Assembly: GCA_938040985.1 (NCBI GenBank)
Contig: CALHZD010000023.1
Location: forward strand, 1-42,868
Length of the DNA: 42,868 bases
Source of the DNA: an uncultured Propionivibrio sp.
GTDB lineage: Bacteria; Pseudomonadota; Gammaproteobacteria; Burkholderiales; Rhodocyclaceae
Direction: 5' to 3'
A program made the translations under genes and the position numbers. Every line of letters begins with the position of its first letter. Position 1 is the first letter of the stretch. The notes below the pieces were generated by a model. That model made no database searches, was not told where the DNA came from, and was given only the letters and a program-made list of their open reading frames with translations. Of this stretch, positions 1 through 7,672 are shown piece after piece.

Positions 1-44
1 TTTTGTCCTTTAGCGCCAAGCGTCTCGGGGAAAGCATGAAATTT
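1..44 (+). repeat. 44-bp direct repeat, left copy
   Basis: This sequence matches 7176-7219 at 41 of 44 positions in the same orientation. It ends with a GGGGAAAGC-ATG-AA block that looks like a ribosome binding site and start codon. The copy may extend beyond the left edge of the window. The two copies enclose about 7.1 kb of accessory genes. No integrase or transposase is visible, so whether these are attachment sites, insertion duplications or copies of a dispersed repeat is open. Confidence 0.7.
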
Positions 45-92
45 AGCCAGCATTCCTTTCCTTCCGACAAAAATCAAGCTGCTAACACTTAA
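36..92 (+). CDS. possible 18-residue peptide starting in the direct repeat
   Basis: An ATG preceded by GGGGAAAGC opens an 18-codon frame beginning MKFSQHSF. The same ribosome-binding-site-like block and MKF start occur in the right repeat copy at 7211, where the frame runs on for 92 codons with unrelated sequence. No family is recognised. It may be only the severed 5' end of a gene. The rest of 93-346 holds no gene I can support. Confidence 0.15.
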   Translation: MKFSQHSFPSDKNQAANT

Positions 93-346
93 GTCAAGTC
101 AGCCCGCCGCGTAGTGGCTGTTTGCCGGCGTGCGCAGCGAACACTGTCGCGCCAATCATCTGGAATGTTTTAAATCACAGACCAATGTCTCCACCCGCCA
201 CAGCATTGCGGTGCTTTGCCGTGCTTAAGGTAATTACGGCACTGCCCGCGGCAGCGCGTCTCGCTATGGTTTCTGATTCATCCGACCTATGCAGAACACA
301 GCCTTCGCCAATTCATCTTCTTCGGGAATATTAAGTGCGGCCCGAT

Positions 347-1237
347 TCATACCGAGTTTTTCTCGGTAAAGCTCTCGCGCAGGATGTGCAGCACGGCGGC
401 GATGCGTCCGGTCTGTACGCGGTGCGGGGTGACGGCGTAGATGGCGAGCGGCGGCAGGTTCCAGTCGGGCAGGACGAGGCGCAGGCTGCCGTCGGCCACC
501 GCGTCTGCCGCTTCGCCGTCGGCCAGCAGCGCGAGGCCCAGCCCCGCCGCGCACAGGCGGCGCACGGCGGAAAGGCGGTTGCAGTAGAGGCCGCCTTCGA
601 TGTTGAGCGGGTGATGCTCGCCGTCGCGGCGCAGTTCGCCACGCGGGACTTCGTGATACACCCAGGTGTGCGCGGCGAGGTCGGCGGGGTGGGCCAGCGC
701 GGGCGCGTCGTCGAGGTAGGCGGGCGCGGCGTAGATGTGCCAGTGCCAGTCGGCAAGATGGCGGGCGACGAGGTCGGGCGCGTCCAGCGCATGGACGCCG
801 CCGCGCAGGGCGATGTCGATGCCACCGTCGCGCAAGTCGGCCAGCGCTTCGTCGAAGTAGAGGGAGAGGCGCAGCGCCGGATGTTCGCGACGGATGCGGC
901 GCAGGGCATGCTGGAAGGCGGCGGCATCCGCCATGCCGGTCGGCGCGGCGAGGCGCACCTCACCGGCGATGACGGTTTTCAGACCGGCCAGGGTCAGGCG
1001 GGCGCCCTGCACGGTGGCGAGCAGGCGGCGGCAGTGTGCGGCGAGCGCCTGGCCCGCGTCGGTCGGGGCGAGGTGGCGCGTGCTGCGGTGCAGCAGTTTG
1101 ACGCCGTGCAGCTTTTCGAGGCGGCTGATGTGCTGGCTGACGGCGGAAGGAGTCATGCCCAACGCCTGTGCGGCGGCGTTCATGCTGCCGTGTTCGAGGA
1201 CGGCGGCGAAAGCAAGCAGCGGGCGGAGGTCGTCCAT
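347..1237 (-). CDS. LysR-family transcriptional regulator
   Basis: This 296-residue protein has the LysR layout. An N-terminal winged helix-turn-helix lies at about residues 1-60, with the family-typical stretch GSMNAAAQALGMTPSAVSQH. A linker helix and a periplasmic-binding-protein-like effector domain from about residue 90 follow. Its length is normal for the family. Its ATG overlaps the stop of the upstream DUF2251-like gene by one base (TGATG), so the two are co-transcribed and probably translationally coupled. The effector and target genes cannot be read from sequence. The usual divergent target is missing, because the gene sits second in its operon. The last codons overlap a small ACCGAG-TTTTT-CTCGGT hairpin at 351-367. 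Confidence 0.93.
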   Translation of the reverse strand: MDDLRPLLAFAAVLEHGSMNAAAQALGMTPSAVSQHISRLEKLHGVKLLHRSTRHLAPTDAGQALAAHCRRLLATVQGARLTLAGLKTVIAGEVRLAAPTGMADAAAFQHALRRIRREHPALRLSLYFDEALADLRDGGIDIALRGGVHALDAPDLVARHLADWHWHIYAAPAYLDDAPALAHPADLAAHTWVYHEVPRGELRRDGEHHPLNIEGGLYCNRLSAVRRLCAAGLGLALLADGEAADAVADGSLRLVLPDWNLPPLAIYAVTPHRVQTGRIAAVLHILRESFTEKNSV

Positions 1238-1653
1238 CAGTGCAGGGTCAGCAGGCGGGCGAGCAGGGCGTCATCGAGCAGGCGGTTCGATTCGCGCAGC
1301 CAGTCGCCCCAGGCTGCTGGGAAGGCGTTGCGGCAGTAGCCCGCGCGGGCGATGAAGTCGAAGACACCGTGGATGTAACCGTTGATTTCCAGCGCGGCGA
1401 GGTCGAAGGTTTCATCCCAGAGAAGGCTGATGGTGGAGGGGATGTCGCGGTCGGCGATGTCATGGACGTTGTAAATATGCAGCGCGTCAAGAATGCCTTG
1501 CGCTTCGTGCGCGGCGTAAAAGTAGCCGGTGTCGCCGTCGTCTTCAAAGATGATGCCGTAGGGCGTGCCTTCAAACCAGGATTCGAGGACGCATTTATCG
1601 CCGGAGCGGTGTTCGCTGCTGTCGCAGCCGAGATAGAAGGTTCTTTCGTGCAT
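1237..1653 (-). CDS. DUF2251-like conserved hypothetical protein
   Basis: This 138-residue soluble protein is rich in acidic and aromatic residues and has no signal peptide or membrane segment. The N-terminal stretch FYLGCDSSEHRSGDK, followed by ESWFEGTPYGIIFEDDGDTG, resembles what I recall of the DUF2251 family. That assignment is from memory and unverified, and the biochemical role is unknown. It is the first gene of a two-gene operon with the LysR regulator and ends in the TGATG overlap. The promoter should lie in 1654-1770. Confidence 0.75.
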   Translation of the reverse strand: MHERTFYLGCDSSEHRSGDKCVLESWFEGTPYGIIFEDDGDTGYFYAAHEAQGILDALHIYNVHDIADRDIPSTISLLWDETFDLAALEINGYIHGVFDFIARAGYCRNAFPAAWGDWLRESNRLLDDALLARLLTLH

Positions 1654-1772
1654 TATTTAGTTCTGCTTGGCAATGGGTGAAGCGCAATCGGCATTATCAG
1701 GCGTACGGGTTCTTCCTACAATAAGTGCTCCTTCATTCAATTAACAGATACCCATTCTAGGAATTCAGCTAA

Positions 1773-1874
1773 TACCAATTCCAGAAATTAAGCTGGCAAG
1801 ACGGCGCGCCGCAGACAGTATGTGTAATACGATAAGGCGCGCCAACACACTCAGATGATTTCCTTGGATGGGTA
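1773..1874 (+). repeat. ~105-bp TIR element, copy A
   Basis: The ends form an imperfect terminal inverted repeat: TACCAATTCCAGAAAT on the left, and on the right a sequence whose complement reads TACCCATCCAAGGAAAT. The core carries GGCG, GCCGCAGACAGTA, AAGGCGCGCC and AACACAC blocks shared with the copies at 4965, 5090, 31729 and 31841. A second, orphan left-end-like sequence lies just upstream at about 1747-1769. The right end stops three bases before the ribosome binding site of the reductase gene at 1889, so the element may supply its 5' untranslated region. Confidence 0.7.
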
Positions 1875-1888
1875 GCAAAGGAGTTTTT

Positions 1889-2548
1889 ATGAAATTTGCA
1901 GTTATTGGCGCCACCGGTTACGTCGGCGATGCCGTGGTGCGCGAACTCGCCGCGCGCGGTCATGACGTTACTGCCTTCGCCCGCCACACGGAAAAAGTCT
2001 TCGCCGCGCCGAACGTGCAGGCGGTTCAGGCCGATGTGCACGATGCCGCTTTTGCCGCACAACTGGCGGGGTTTGACGCGGTGGTCAGCGCTTTTAACCC
2101 GGGCTGGACGAACCCGAATATTGGCCACGACTTCACCGCCGGTTACGCGGCCATTCTTGCCGCCGCCAAGGCCGCTAACGTGCCGTATCTGCTCGTCGTC
2201 GGTGGCGCGGGTAGCCTTTTCGTTGCCCCTGGCGTGCAGCTGATTGATACGCCGGACTTCCCGAAAGCAATTTTTGACAATGCCAACGCCGCGCGCAACC
2301 TGCTGCGCGATTTGCAGGCGCAATATGGTGACGTCAATTGGGCGATGGTTTCGCCGCCTGCCTGCCTCGGTGCCGATGGCGGTTTCAGCGAGGAACGTAG
2401 CGGAAAATACCGCCTGGGCGGTGATGAACTGCTGATGGCAGGCGATACGCCCGCCGGTATCAGCGTTGCCGATTTGGCGGTGGCGATTGCCGATGACATT
2501 GAGCGCAAGGCGCATCTGCACCAGCGCTTTACCGTGGCAGCGGTGTGA
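1889..2548 (+). CDS. NAD(P)-dependent reductase, atypical SDR
   Basis: This 219-residue protein has a Rossmann fold with the dinucleotide-binding motif GATGYVG at residues 8-14, very close to the start MKFAVIGATG. It is of the NAD(P)H-binding or 'Rrf2-linked NADH-flavin reductase' type (COG2910-like). It would be cytosolic; the substrate is not predictable. I chose the ATG at 1889 because AAAGGAG lies 6 bases upstream. A further in-frame ATG at 1868 lies inside the TIR element and has no ribosome binding site. The gene is monocistronic and followed by a good terminator. Confidence 0.9.
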   Translation: MKFAVIGATGYVGDAVVRELAARGHDVTAFARHTEKVFAAPNVQAVQADVHDAAFAAQLAGFDAVVSAFNPGWTNPNIGHDFTAGYAAILAAAKAANVPYLLVVGGAGSLFVAPGVQLIDTPDFPKAIFDNANAARNLLRDLQAQYGDVNWAMVSPPACLGADGGFSEERSGKYRLGGDELLMAGDTPAGISVADLAVAIADDIERKAHLHQRFTVAAV

Positions 2549-2566
2549 TGCCTTTGCTGTTGCCTG

Positions 2567-2593
2567 AAAAATCCCGCTCCGTCGGGATTTTTT
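2567..2593 (+). terminator. Rho-independent terminator after the reductase
   Basis: ATCCCG (2571-2576) pairs with CGGGAT (2583-2588) around a 6-base loop and is followed by a run of T, with A residues before the stem. It starts about 20 bases after the stop codon at 2548. Confidence 0.85.
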
Positions 2594-2739
2594 CTGGGCG
2601 GGAACTTCATAGTGACCTATTTGTTTATGATTTTGCCACTGCTTGTGCAGTCATCACTAATAATCAACATGAGAAATTCCCAATGATCGCCGCTTATCGC
2701 TAGACCACCGAGCGTGCTCTAGCGTTATTATTCGTCCGC

Positions 2740-3303
2740 CTAAAAGAACAAGAAATATCTCGGCGTCTTGCGTTTATATTCTAAATACTCCTGCCCGTAG
2801 GCCTGCTCGCAGTAGCGCTCCTCACCTAAAACGATCAGGTGGTTATATAGGGCAAAAGGCACTGTCACCCCCCATAGCCACAGCGACGCCGAAGCGATGC
2901 TAACGCCTATCATGCCGAGGAAGAAAAAGAAATACATCGGATTGCGCGATATGCGATAAATGCCGCATTGCACGGTTTTGTCCCGAGGCGTCGCCGCATA
3001 GTCGTAAAAAGCCTGAATAAAGCCCGCAAAAGCCGCCGCGTAAATCACTGCTCCCGCCCAAAACCATACGGTGCCCGTTTTGAGCGGCACAAACACCGAT
3101 AAAATAAGCAAGGCGACTTGCAGCAGTGCCCCTATCATTGCATTTCGTTTGTCTTCGGCGGTATACCACGAGGTGTCGACGGCGCGCTTGCCGACCTCTT
3201 TATAGATAAACATATACACAAACTGTATCAATACCATCGCAAAGGCGGGTATCCACGCATTGAGCCAGCCGATTTCAAGCGTCGTAAAAAATGAAATTCC
3301 CAT
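2740..3303 (-). CDS. isoprenylcysteine carboxyl methyltransferase-family membrane methyltransferase
   Basis: This 187-residue integral membrane protein has about four to five hydrophobic segments. The C-terminal half carries the ICMT/PEMT-type SAM-binding signature: GIYRISRNPMY, then an EERYCEQAYGQEYLEYKRK stretch and a terminal PRYF. In bacteria such proteins methylate lipids or small molecules; the substrate here is unknown. The sequence matches the family end to end, so the gene looks intact. It is transcribed divergently from cardiolipin synthase across a 200-base gap. Confidence 0.88.
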   Translation of the reverse strand: MGISFFTTLEIGWLNAWIPAFAMVLIQFVYMFIYKEVGKRAVDTSWYTAEDKRNAMIGALLQVALLILSVFVPLKTGTVWFWAGAVIYAAAFAGFIQAFYDYAATPRDKTVQCGIYRISRNPMYFFFFLGMIGVSIASASLWLWGVTVPFALYNHLIVLGEERYCEQAYGQEYLEYKRKTPRYFLFF

Positions 3304-3508
3304 AGCCGCTCCTGCATCTTGTTCAAATAAAATTTCTCTTACGTAACCTTCTTTCGCCGCTCTACCGTGCGTTTAAATTTTACTCCGCCCGCTCGGCGCA
3401 CCGCCTTCTCGATTGACTTTATGGAGTGGGTATGTGCGGCGGGAAATGTGGAAAGGTGCGCCATCATAGCGGCTATACTTGCCGTCCATTTTCCACCGCG
3501 AGGCGCCT

Positions 3509-4969
3509 ATGCCCTGGCTTGAACTTTTTGTCCTCTGCCACTTTATCCTGACCGTTGCCATCGCCCTGCGCGTCATTTACGCGCGCCGCTCGAGCAGCGC
3601 GGCGCTGGCGTGGCTGGCGGTGCTCTTCGCTTTCCCTTATTTCGGCGTCTTTTTATATGTACTGATTGGCGAACCGAAGCTGGGACAGGCGCGCGCCAAG
3701 CGGCGGGCGGAGTTGCTCGCTTTTCACAACGACTTTGCCGACCGCTTCCTGCCGCCGCAGGCGTCGCCGCCGGAAGACATCCGCTTCCGCCAGATTGCCT
3801 GCCTGGTGCAGGCCGATGCGCGCTTCGATACGACGACGGGCAACGACACCCGCCTCCTCGCCGACACCGACGCCATCCTGCAATCTTTCATCGCCGACAT
3901 CGACGCCGCGCAGCATTGCTGTCTGCTGGAGTTTTATATCGTCGAAGGCAGCGGCCGCGTCGAAGGCGTGTTGCAGGCGCTGATGCGGGCGGCGGCGCGC
4001 GGGGTGCGTTGCCAGCTGCTTGCTGACGCGCTCGGCAGTCAGGATTTCTGGCGCTCGGCCTGGCCGGGCAAGTTGCGCGCGGCGGGGGTGGAAGTGACGG
4101 AAGCGCTGCCGTTTGGCCTGATTCGCGCGCTGTGGGTGCGCGGCGATTTGCGCAACCACCGCAAAATCCTCGTCGTGGATTACCGCATCGCTTACACCGG
4201 CAGCTACAACCTCGTTGACCCGCGCCTTTTCAAGCAGAACGCGGGCGTGGGCGAATGGGTCGATGCCGTGCTGCGCTGCGAAGGCGCGGTGGCGCAGGAA
4301 CTGGCGGCGGTGTTCTACGGCGACTGGGCGGTCGAGAACGAACACAACCTCAGCGCCACCCTCGAACGCCTGAACCGCTACGCCGATGAAATGCCCGACC
4401 GCACACCGCTCACGACCGGCGGCGCGCTGCTGCAAGTCATCCCCTCGCATCCGGGCGGCGACACCGCGCTGGTGTACGACGTGCTGGTCAACGCGCTGAA
4501 CGTCGCGCAAGAGAGCATCATCATCAGCACGCCGTATTTCGTGCCGGACGAAGCCCTGCTGAACACCCTGATTATCGCCGCCCGCCGTGGCGTGGCAGTC
4601 ACCCTGATTGTGCCGCGCCGCGTCGATTCCCGCCTGGTGCGCTACGCCAGCCGCGCCTACTACCGCCCGCTGCTGGACGCGGGCGTCTGCCTGAAAACCT
4701 TCGACGCCGGCCTCCTGCACACCAAAGCCGTGGTCATTGATGGGCGCTTCGCCCTCTTCGGCACGGTCAACATGGACATGCGCAGCTTCTACCTCAACCT
4801 CGAAGTCAGCCTCGCGGTGTACACGCCGGACACCGTCGCCGCCATCCGCGCCCTGCTCGACGGCTACCTTGAGCAAAGCGAAGCGGTCGAACTGAAAAAA
4901 TGGGAACAGCGCCGCCGCCTGCAACGCTTCATCGAACGCTGCGCGCGCCTGGTCAGCCCGTTGCTATAG
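3509..4969 (+). CDS. cls: cardiolipin synthase (phospholipase D superfamily)
   Basis: The enzyme joins two phosphatidylglycerol molecules into cardiolipin and glycerol at the inner membrane. The 486-residue length equals E. coli ClsA. Two N-terminal transmembrane helices lie within about residues 1-60. Two HxKxxxxD catalytic motifs follow: HRKILVVD, continuing into TGSYNLVD, and HTKAVVID, continuing into GTVNMDMRS. I chose the ATG at 3509 (MPWLELF) because GAGG lies just upstream; an upstream in-frame TTG at 3479 adds ten residues without support. A TATACT -10-like box lies at about 3474. The stop TAG is contributed by the terminal inverted repeat of the element at 4965. Confidence 0.95.
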   Translation: MPWLELFVLCHFILTVAIALRVIYARRSSSAALAWLAVLFAFPYFGVFLYVLIGEPKLGQARAKRRAELLAFHNDFADRFLPPQASPPEDIRFRQIACLVQADARFDTTTGNDTRLLADTDAILQSFIADIDAAQHCCLLEFYIVEGSGRVEGVLQALMRAAARGVRCQLLADALGSQDFWRSAWPGKLRAAGVEVTEALPFGLIRALWVRGDLRNHRKILVVDYRIAYTGSYNLVDPRLFKQNAGVGEWVDAVLRCEGAVAQELAAVFYGDWAVENEHNLSATLERLNRYADEMPDRTPLTTGGALLQVIPSHPGGDTALVYDVLVNALNVAQESIIISTPYFVPDEALLNTLIIAARRGVAVTLIVPRRVDSRLVRYASRAYYRPLLDAGVCLKTFDAGLLHTKAVVIDGRFALFGTVNMDMRSFYLNLEVSLAVYTPDTVAAIRALLDGYLEQSEAVELKKWEQRRRLQRFIERCARLVSPLL

Positions 4970-5069
4970 CCGTTTCAAAGGGAATGACACAAGGCGGCAA
5001 GCCGAAGACGGTACAAATAACGCGTCGAGACGCGCCAACACCATGTCAGTTGCATTTGGAACGACTATA
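4965..5069 (+). repeat. ~105-bp TIR element, copy B1
   Basis: Left end TATAGCCGTTTCAAA (4965-4979) and right end TTTGGAACGACTATA (5055-5069) form a 15-bp imperfect terminal inverted repeat. The core ACAAGGCGGC-AAGCCG-AGACGGTACAAATA closely resembles, from memory, a short repeat abundant in Neisseria genomes. The TATAG of the left end provides the stop codon of cls. Confidence 0.75.
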
Positions 5070-5089
5070 TAAAACTTGCCTGCGCCGTA

Positions 5090-5196
5090 ATACCGTTCCC
5101 GGAAATTAAGCCGCAAAGGCGGCGCGTCATAGGACAATACGCCCTCATGCGGCAAGGCGCGCCAACACACTCGGAACTATTTTCTGGAATGGGTAT
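5090..5196 (+). repeat. ~105-bp TIR element, copy B2
   Basis: It lies 20 bases after B1 in the same orientation. Its ends belong to a different subtype, ATACCGTTCCCGGAAAT with a complementary-type right end ATTTTCTGGAATGGGTAT, as in copy A. It shares the core block AAGGCGCGCCAACACACTC with copy A. The differing end types around one core suggest subfamilies of a non-autonomous element. Confidence 0.7.
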
Positions 5197-5213
5197 AAGC
5201 GGTATAAACGCTT
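5197..5213. promoter_or_regulatory. inverted repeat upstream of sotB
   Basis: AAGCG and CGCTT flank a 7-base GTATAAA centre, about 60 bases before the sotB start. It could be a regulator site or contain a -10 element. This is a weak call made from symmetry and position only. Confidence 0.3.
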
Positions 5214-5270
5214 GCACTTACCCGCCACACCAAGAACAATACGCCACTTTTTACTGAATCCTCGACTCCT

Positions 5271-6446
5271 ATGACTCTGCACCACGCCGCGTACCGCCTT
5301 GCCTGGTTGCGCGTGCTGACCCTCGCCATCGCCGCCTTCGTCTTCAACACCACCGAATTCATCCCCATTGCGCTGCTCTCCGACATTGGCGCAGGTTTCA
5401 GTATGACGGCGGCGCAGACCGGGGTGATGCTGACGGTGTATGCCTGGGTTGTCGCCCTCGCCTCGCTGCCCGGTATGTTGCTGGAGGCGCAGCAGGAACG
5501 GCGCGGCCTGCTGCTCGCGCTCTTCGCCCTCTTCATCGCCAGCCATGCACTCAGCGCGCTGGCGTGGAATTTCACCGTGCTGCTCATCTCGCGTATCGGC
5601 GTGGCGCTGGCGCATGCGGTGTTCTGGGCGATTACCGCCGCGCTGGTGGTGCGCCTCGCGCCGCCGGGTAAGCAACAACAAGCCATCGGCTGGCTGTCGA
5701 TGGGCACGGCGCTGGCGACCGTGCTCGGCCTGCCGCTCGGCCGCTTTATAGGGCAACTGTTCGGTTGGCGCACCACCTTTGCCCTGATTGCCGTCGCTGC
5801 CGTCGCCGTGATGTTCGCCGTGTTTCTGTTGCTGCCGCGCCTGCCCAGCCGCAACGCGGGTTCCGTCGCCAGCCTGCCGCTCTTGGCGCACCGCCCGCTG
5901 CTGCTCGGCCTCTACGCCTTCACCGCCCTGATCATCGCCGCTCATTTCACCGCTTACAGTTACATTGAGCCGTTCGCCCGCCAATTCAGCGGCCTGGGCG
6001 AGGACGCAACCACGGCGCTGCTCCTCGTCTTCGGCCTCTCCGGCATGGTGGCGAGCGTGCTCTTCGCCCGTCTGCACGCGCGGATGCCGACGCGCTTTCT
6101 CACCTGCGCCGTCATGCTGCTTTGCAGTGCTTTGCTGCTCTTGCGCTCGCTCGGCGCCTTGCCGCCGGCGCTGTTCGCGCTGGTTTTCTGCTGGGGCATC
6201 GGCATCGCCGCGCTCAGCCTCGCGCTGATGGTGCGCGTGCTGCGCCTCGCGCCGGATGCGACCGACGTCGCCACCGCCATCTACTCCGGCATTTACAACA
6301 TCGGCATCGGCGGCGGCGCGCTTATCGGGCGGCTGGTGATGCAGCACGGCGATCTGGCGTTCATCGGCTTCGCCGGAGCGGCGCTGGCGCTCGCGGGCAG
6401 CGCACTCTTTGCCTGGACACAGTGGCGTTTCCGCACGACGCGCTGA
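5271..6446 (+). CDS. sotB: MFS sugar-efflux transporter, SotB/YdeA type
   Basis: This 391-residue, 12-helix inner-membrane permease of the DHA1 class exports small solutes by proton antiport. It is recognisable against E. coli SotB from the first residues. AWLRVLTLAIAAFVFNTTEF matches the E. coli N-terminus, followed by LMLTVYAWVVALASLP-like and SRIGVALAHAVFWAITA blocks. The C-terminal IYSGIYNIGIGGGALIG region is equally conserved. In E. coli the family lowers intracellular arabinose, lactose and IPTG; the natural substrate here is unknown. No strong ribosome binding site is visible, but the start agrees with the family. The upstream region is two TIR elements and a small palindrome. Confidence 0.93.
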   Translation: MTLHHAAYRLAWLRVLTLAIAAFVFNTTEFIPIALLSDIGAGFSMTAAQTGVMLTVYAWVVALASLPGMLLEAQQERRGLLLALFALFIASHALSALAWNFTVLLISRIGVALAHAVFWAITAALVVRLAPPGKQQQAIGWLSMGTALATVLGLPLGRFIGQLFGWRTTFALIAVAAVAVMFAVFLLLPRLPSRNAGSVASLPLLAHRPLLLGLYAFTALIIAAHFTAYSYIEPFARQFSGLGEDATTALLLVFGLSGMVASVLFARLHARMPTRFLTCAVMLLCSALLLLRSLGALPPALFALVFCWGIGIAALSLALMVRVLRLAPDATDVATAIYSGIYNIGIGGGALIGRLVMQHGDLAFIGFAGAALALAGSALFAWTQWRFRTTR

Positions 6447-6471
6447 ATTTCAGGAGTTGAAAAGCTTTGAA

Positions 6472-6491
6472 CGCAAAAAATGCTTTTTGCG
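6472..6491. terminator. possible hairpin terminator downstream of sotB
   Basis: CGCAAAAA and TTTTTGCG form a perfect 8-bp stem with an ATGC loop, 25 bases after the sotB stop. There is no separate T run after the stem, so its activity as a Rho-independent terminator is uncertain. Confidence 0.4.
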
Positions 6492-6810
6492 GCTCAAAAT
6501 AGGTTCAGCGGAACAGCGCCCGTAATGAGCGGCAACAATACCGCGATACGGTAATTGGCAGTCGCCAGCGCCGGTTTCTGCCAGGGAACCGCCTTAACCA
6601 AACACACTCGGCCGCCTTACCGCGACGGCAAATAGACTGTCGCACGACTTGCAAAGCAGCATGAAGGTAGCCTAGAAATCATCCATTCCTGCCATCTCGC
6701 TCAAATAACCACTCAGACGCATCCCAAAAATAACCGGAGCGTATTGGCGCGCCGGGGTGAAGTATCACCATCCGAATAGCCGCCGCGACTGGAGACCGAC
6801 AACGACACCT

Positions 6811-7058
6811 GCCCCGCAGCCCGCGTAAAACGGGCGTTTCCGGATAGGCTGCCCGCTAGCCCAGTGTTTACGCGGGTTCCCGGCCTGCCCATCCGCAAGC
6901 TTAGTGTTTACGTGAGTTTCCGATATGCCTACCCGTAAGCCCACTGTTTTCGGTGGTTTCAGACTTGCCTGTCTTTAACCACCCTATTTACGGGTACTCT
7001 CCGCCTGTCTGTCTTCAATCTCCCTATTTACGTGGGCTTCCGGCCGGCCTGCCGGCAA
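6811..7058 (+). repeat. 40-bp tandem hairpin array R1
   Basis: Six degenerate units begin at 6811, 6851, 6887, 6927, 6967 and 7007, with a partial one at 7047. Apart from one 36-bp unit the spacing is exactly 40 bp. Each unit has the layout GCC-variable-CCC-TGTTTACG-GGG-TTTCCGG, that is, a short stem around a TTTAC-like loop followed by a pyrimidine-rich spacer. The rest of 6492-7175 contains no gene I can support. An 11-base match to the TIR-element core (AACACACTCGG, about 6603-6613) may mark a decayed copy. Confidence 0.75.
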
Positions 7059-7175
7059 ATGCCTGAATTGGGCGACATAAAAAGGGGCTTGCGCTGCTAT
7101 CACAGACTGAAAAAGGGGAATCAGGTACGGCCTATAAAGGATTATTTCGCTAAAGAATGAGACCTTGCGCATGAG

Positions 7176-7219
7176 TTTTGTCCATTAGCGCCAGGCGTCT
7201 CGGGGAAAGCATGAAGTTT
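7176..7219 (+). repeat. 44-bp direct repeat, right copy
   Basis: Matches 1-44 at 41 of 44 positions in the same orientation, with mismatches at single scattered bases. It closes the 7.1-kb accessory segment. It lies between the R1 hairpin array and folP. Confidence 0.7.
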
Positions 7220-7489
7220 GTCCATGACTCCGGATTTTTTGTGGATGACAATTGTTGGGCGCCGAGTGCGCCGTATTCAGGATGCCGGTTTCGGAAAAAT
7301 CGCAAAGCTCAATGGCTGCTGCGGATGCCGTCTCAAGCTATTTTGAAGGTCTGGCGTCATTTCTTGTGCGGTGTGGCGCGGCGATTTGTCTGCGCACTCA
7401 CGCAGCACTCGTTCAAGGCACTGCGACCGTCACGTCAAACTGGCCGTTCGGCGCCCATTCAACATCACTTTGTGGCAGCCCCGGAATAG
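7211..7489 (+). CDS. possible 92-residue hypothetical protein
   Basis: The frame starts at the ATG in the right direct repeat, behind GGGGAAAGC, and begins MKFVHDSGFFVDDNCW. It is basic, with several cysteines and tryptophans, and has no recognisable domain. Another frame, 7252-7578, overlaps it. It faces folP convergently. It may be a chance frame; the remaining sequence to 7672 shows nothing else. Confidence 0.2.
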   Translation: MKFVHDSGFFVDDNCWAPSAPYSGCRFRKNRKAQWLLRMPSQAILKVWRHFLCGVARRFVCALTQHSFKALRPSRQTGRSAPIQHHFVAAPE

Positions 7490-7672
7490 CATTAAAACGA
7501 CAATGCATCGCAGACAGTGCACAGCCATGTGATCGATCAGGCATGCCAACGCCGGCAGATTATTTTCTGAAATTCTGAGAATTTGATTTCCGGGCCTGTC
7601 CGGGATTTTGCCGGTATTCAGACAGGCCGTCAGGTTCCTGCCGCCGTCCTGCGGCATTCCTGAGCCTTCTCC

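Noticed and set aside
335..1339. Long plus-strand frames antisense to lysR (and similar ones antisense to cls, ftsH, carB and copA)
   Set aside because: They are composition shadows of GC-rich genes on the opposite strand, with low-complexity translations and no family similarity.
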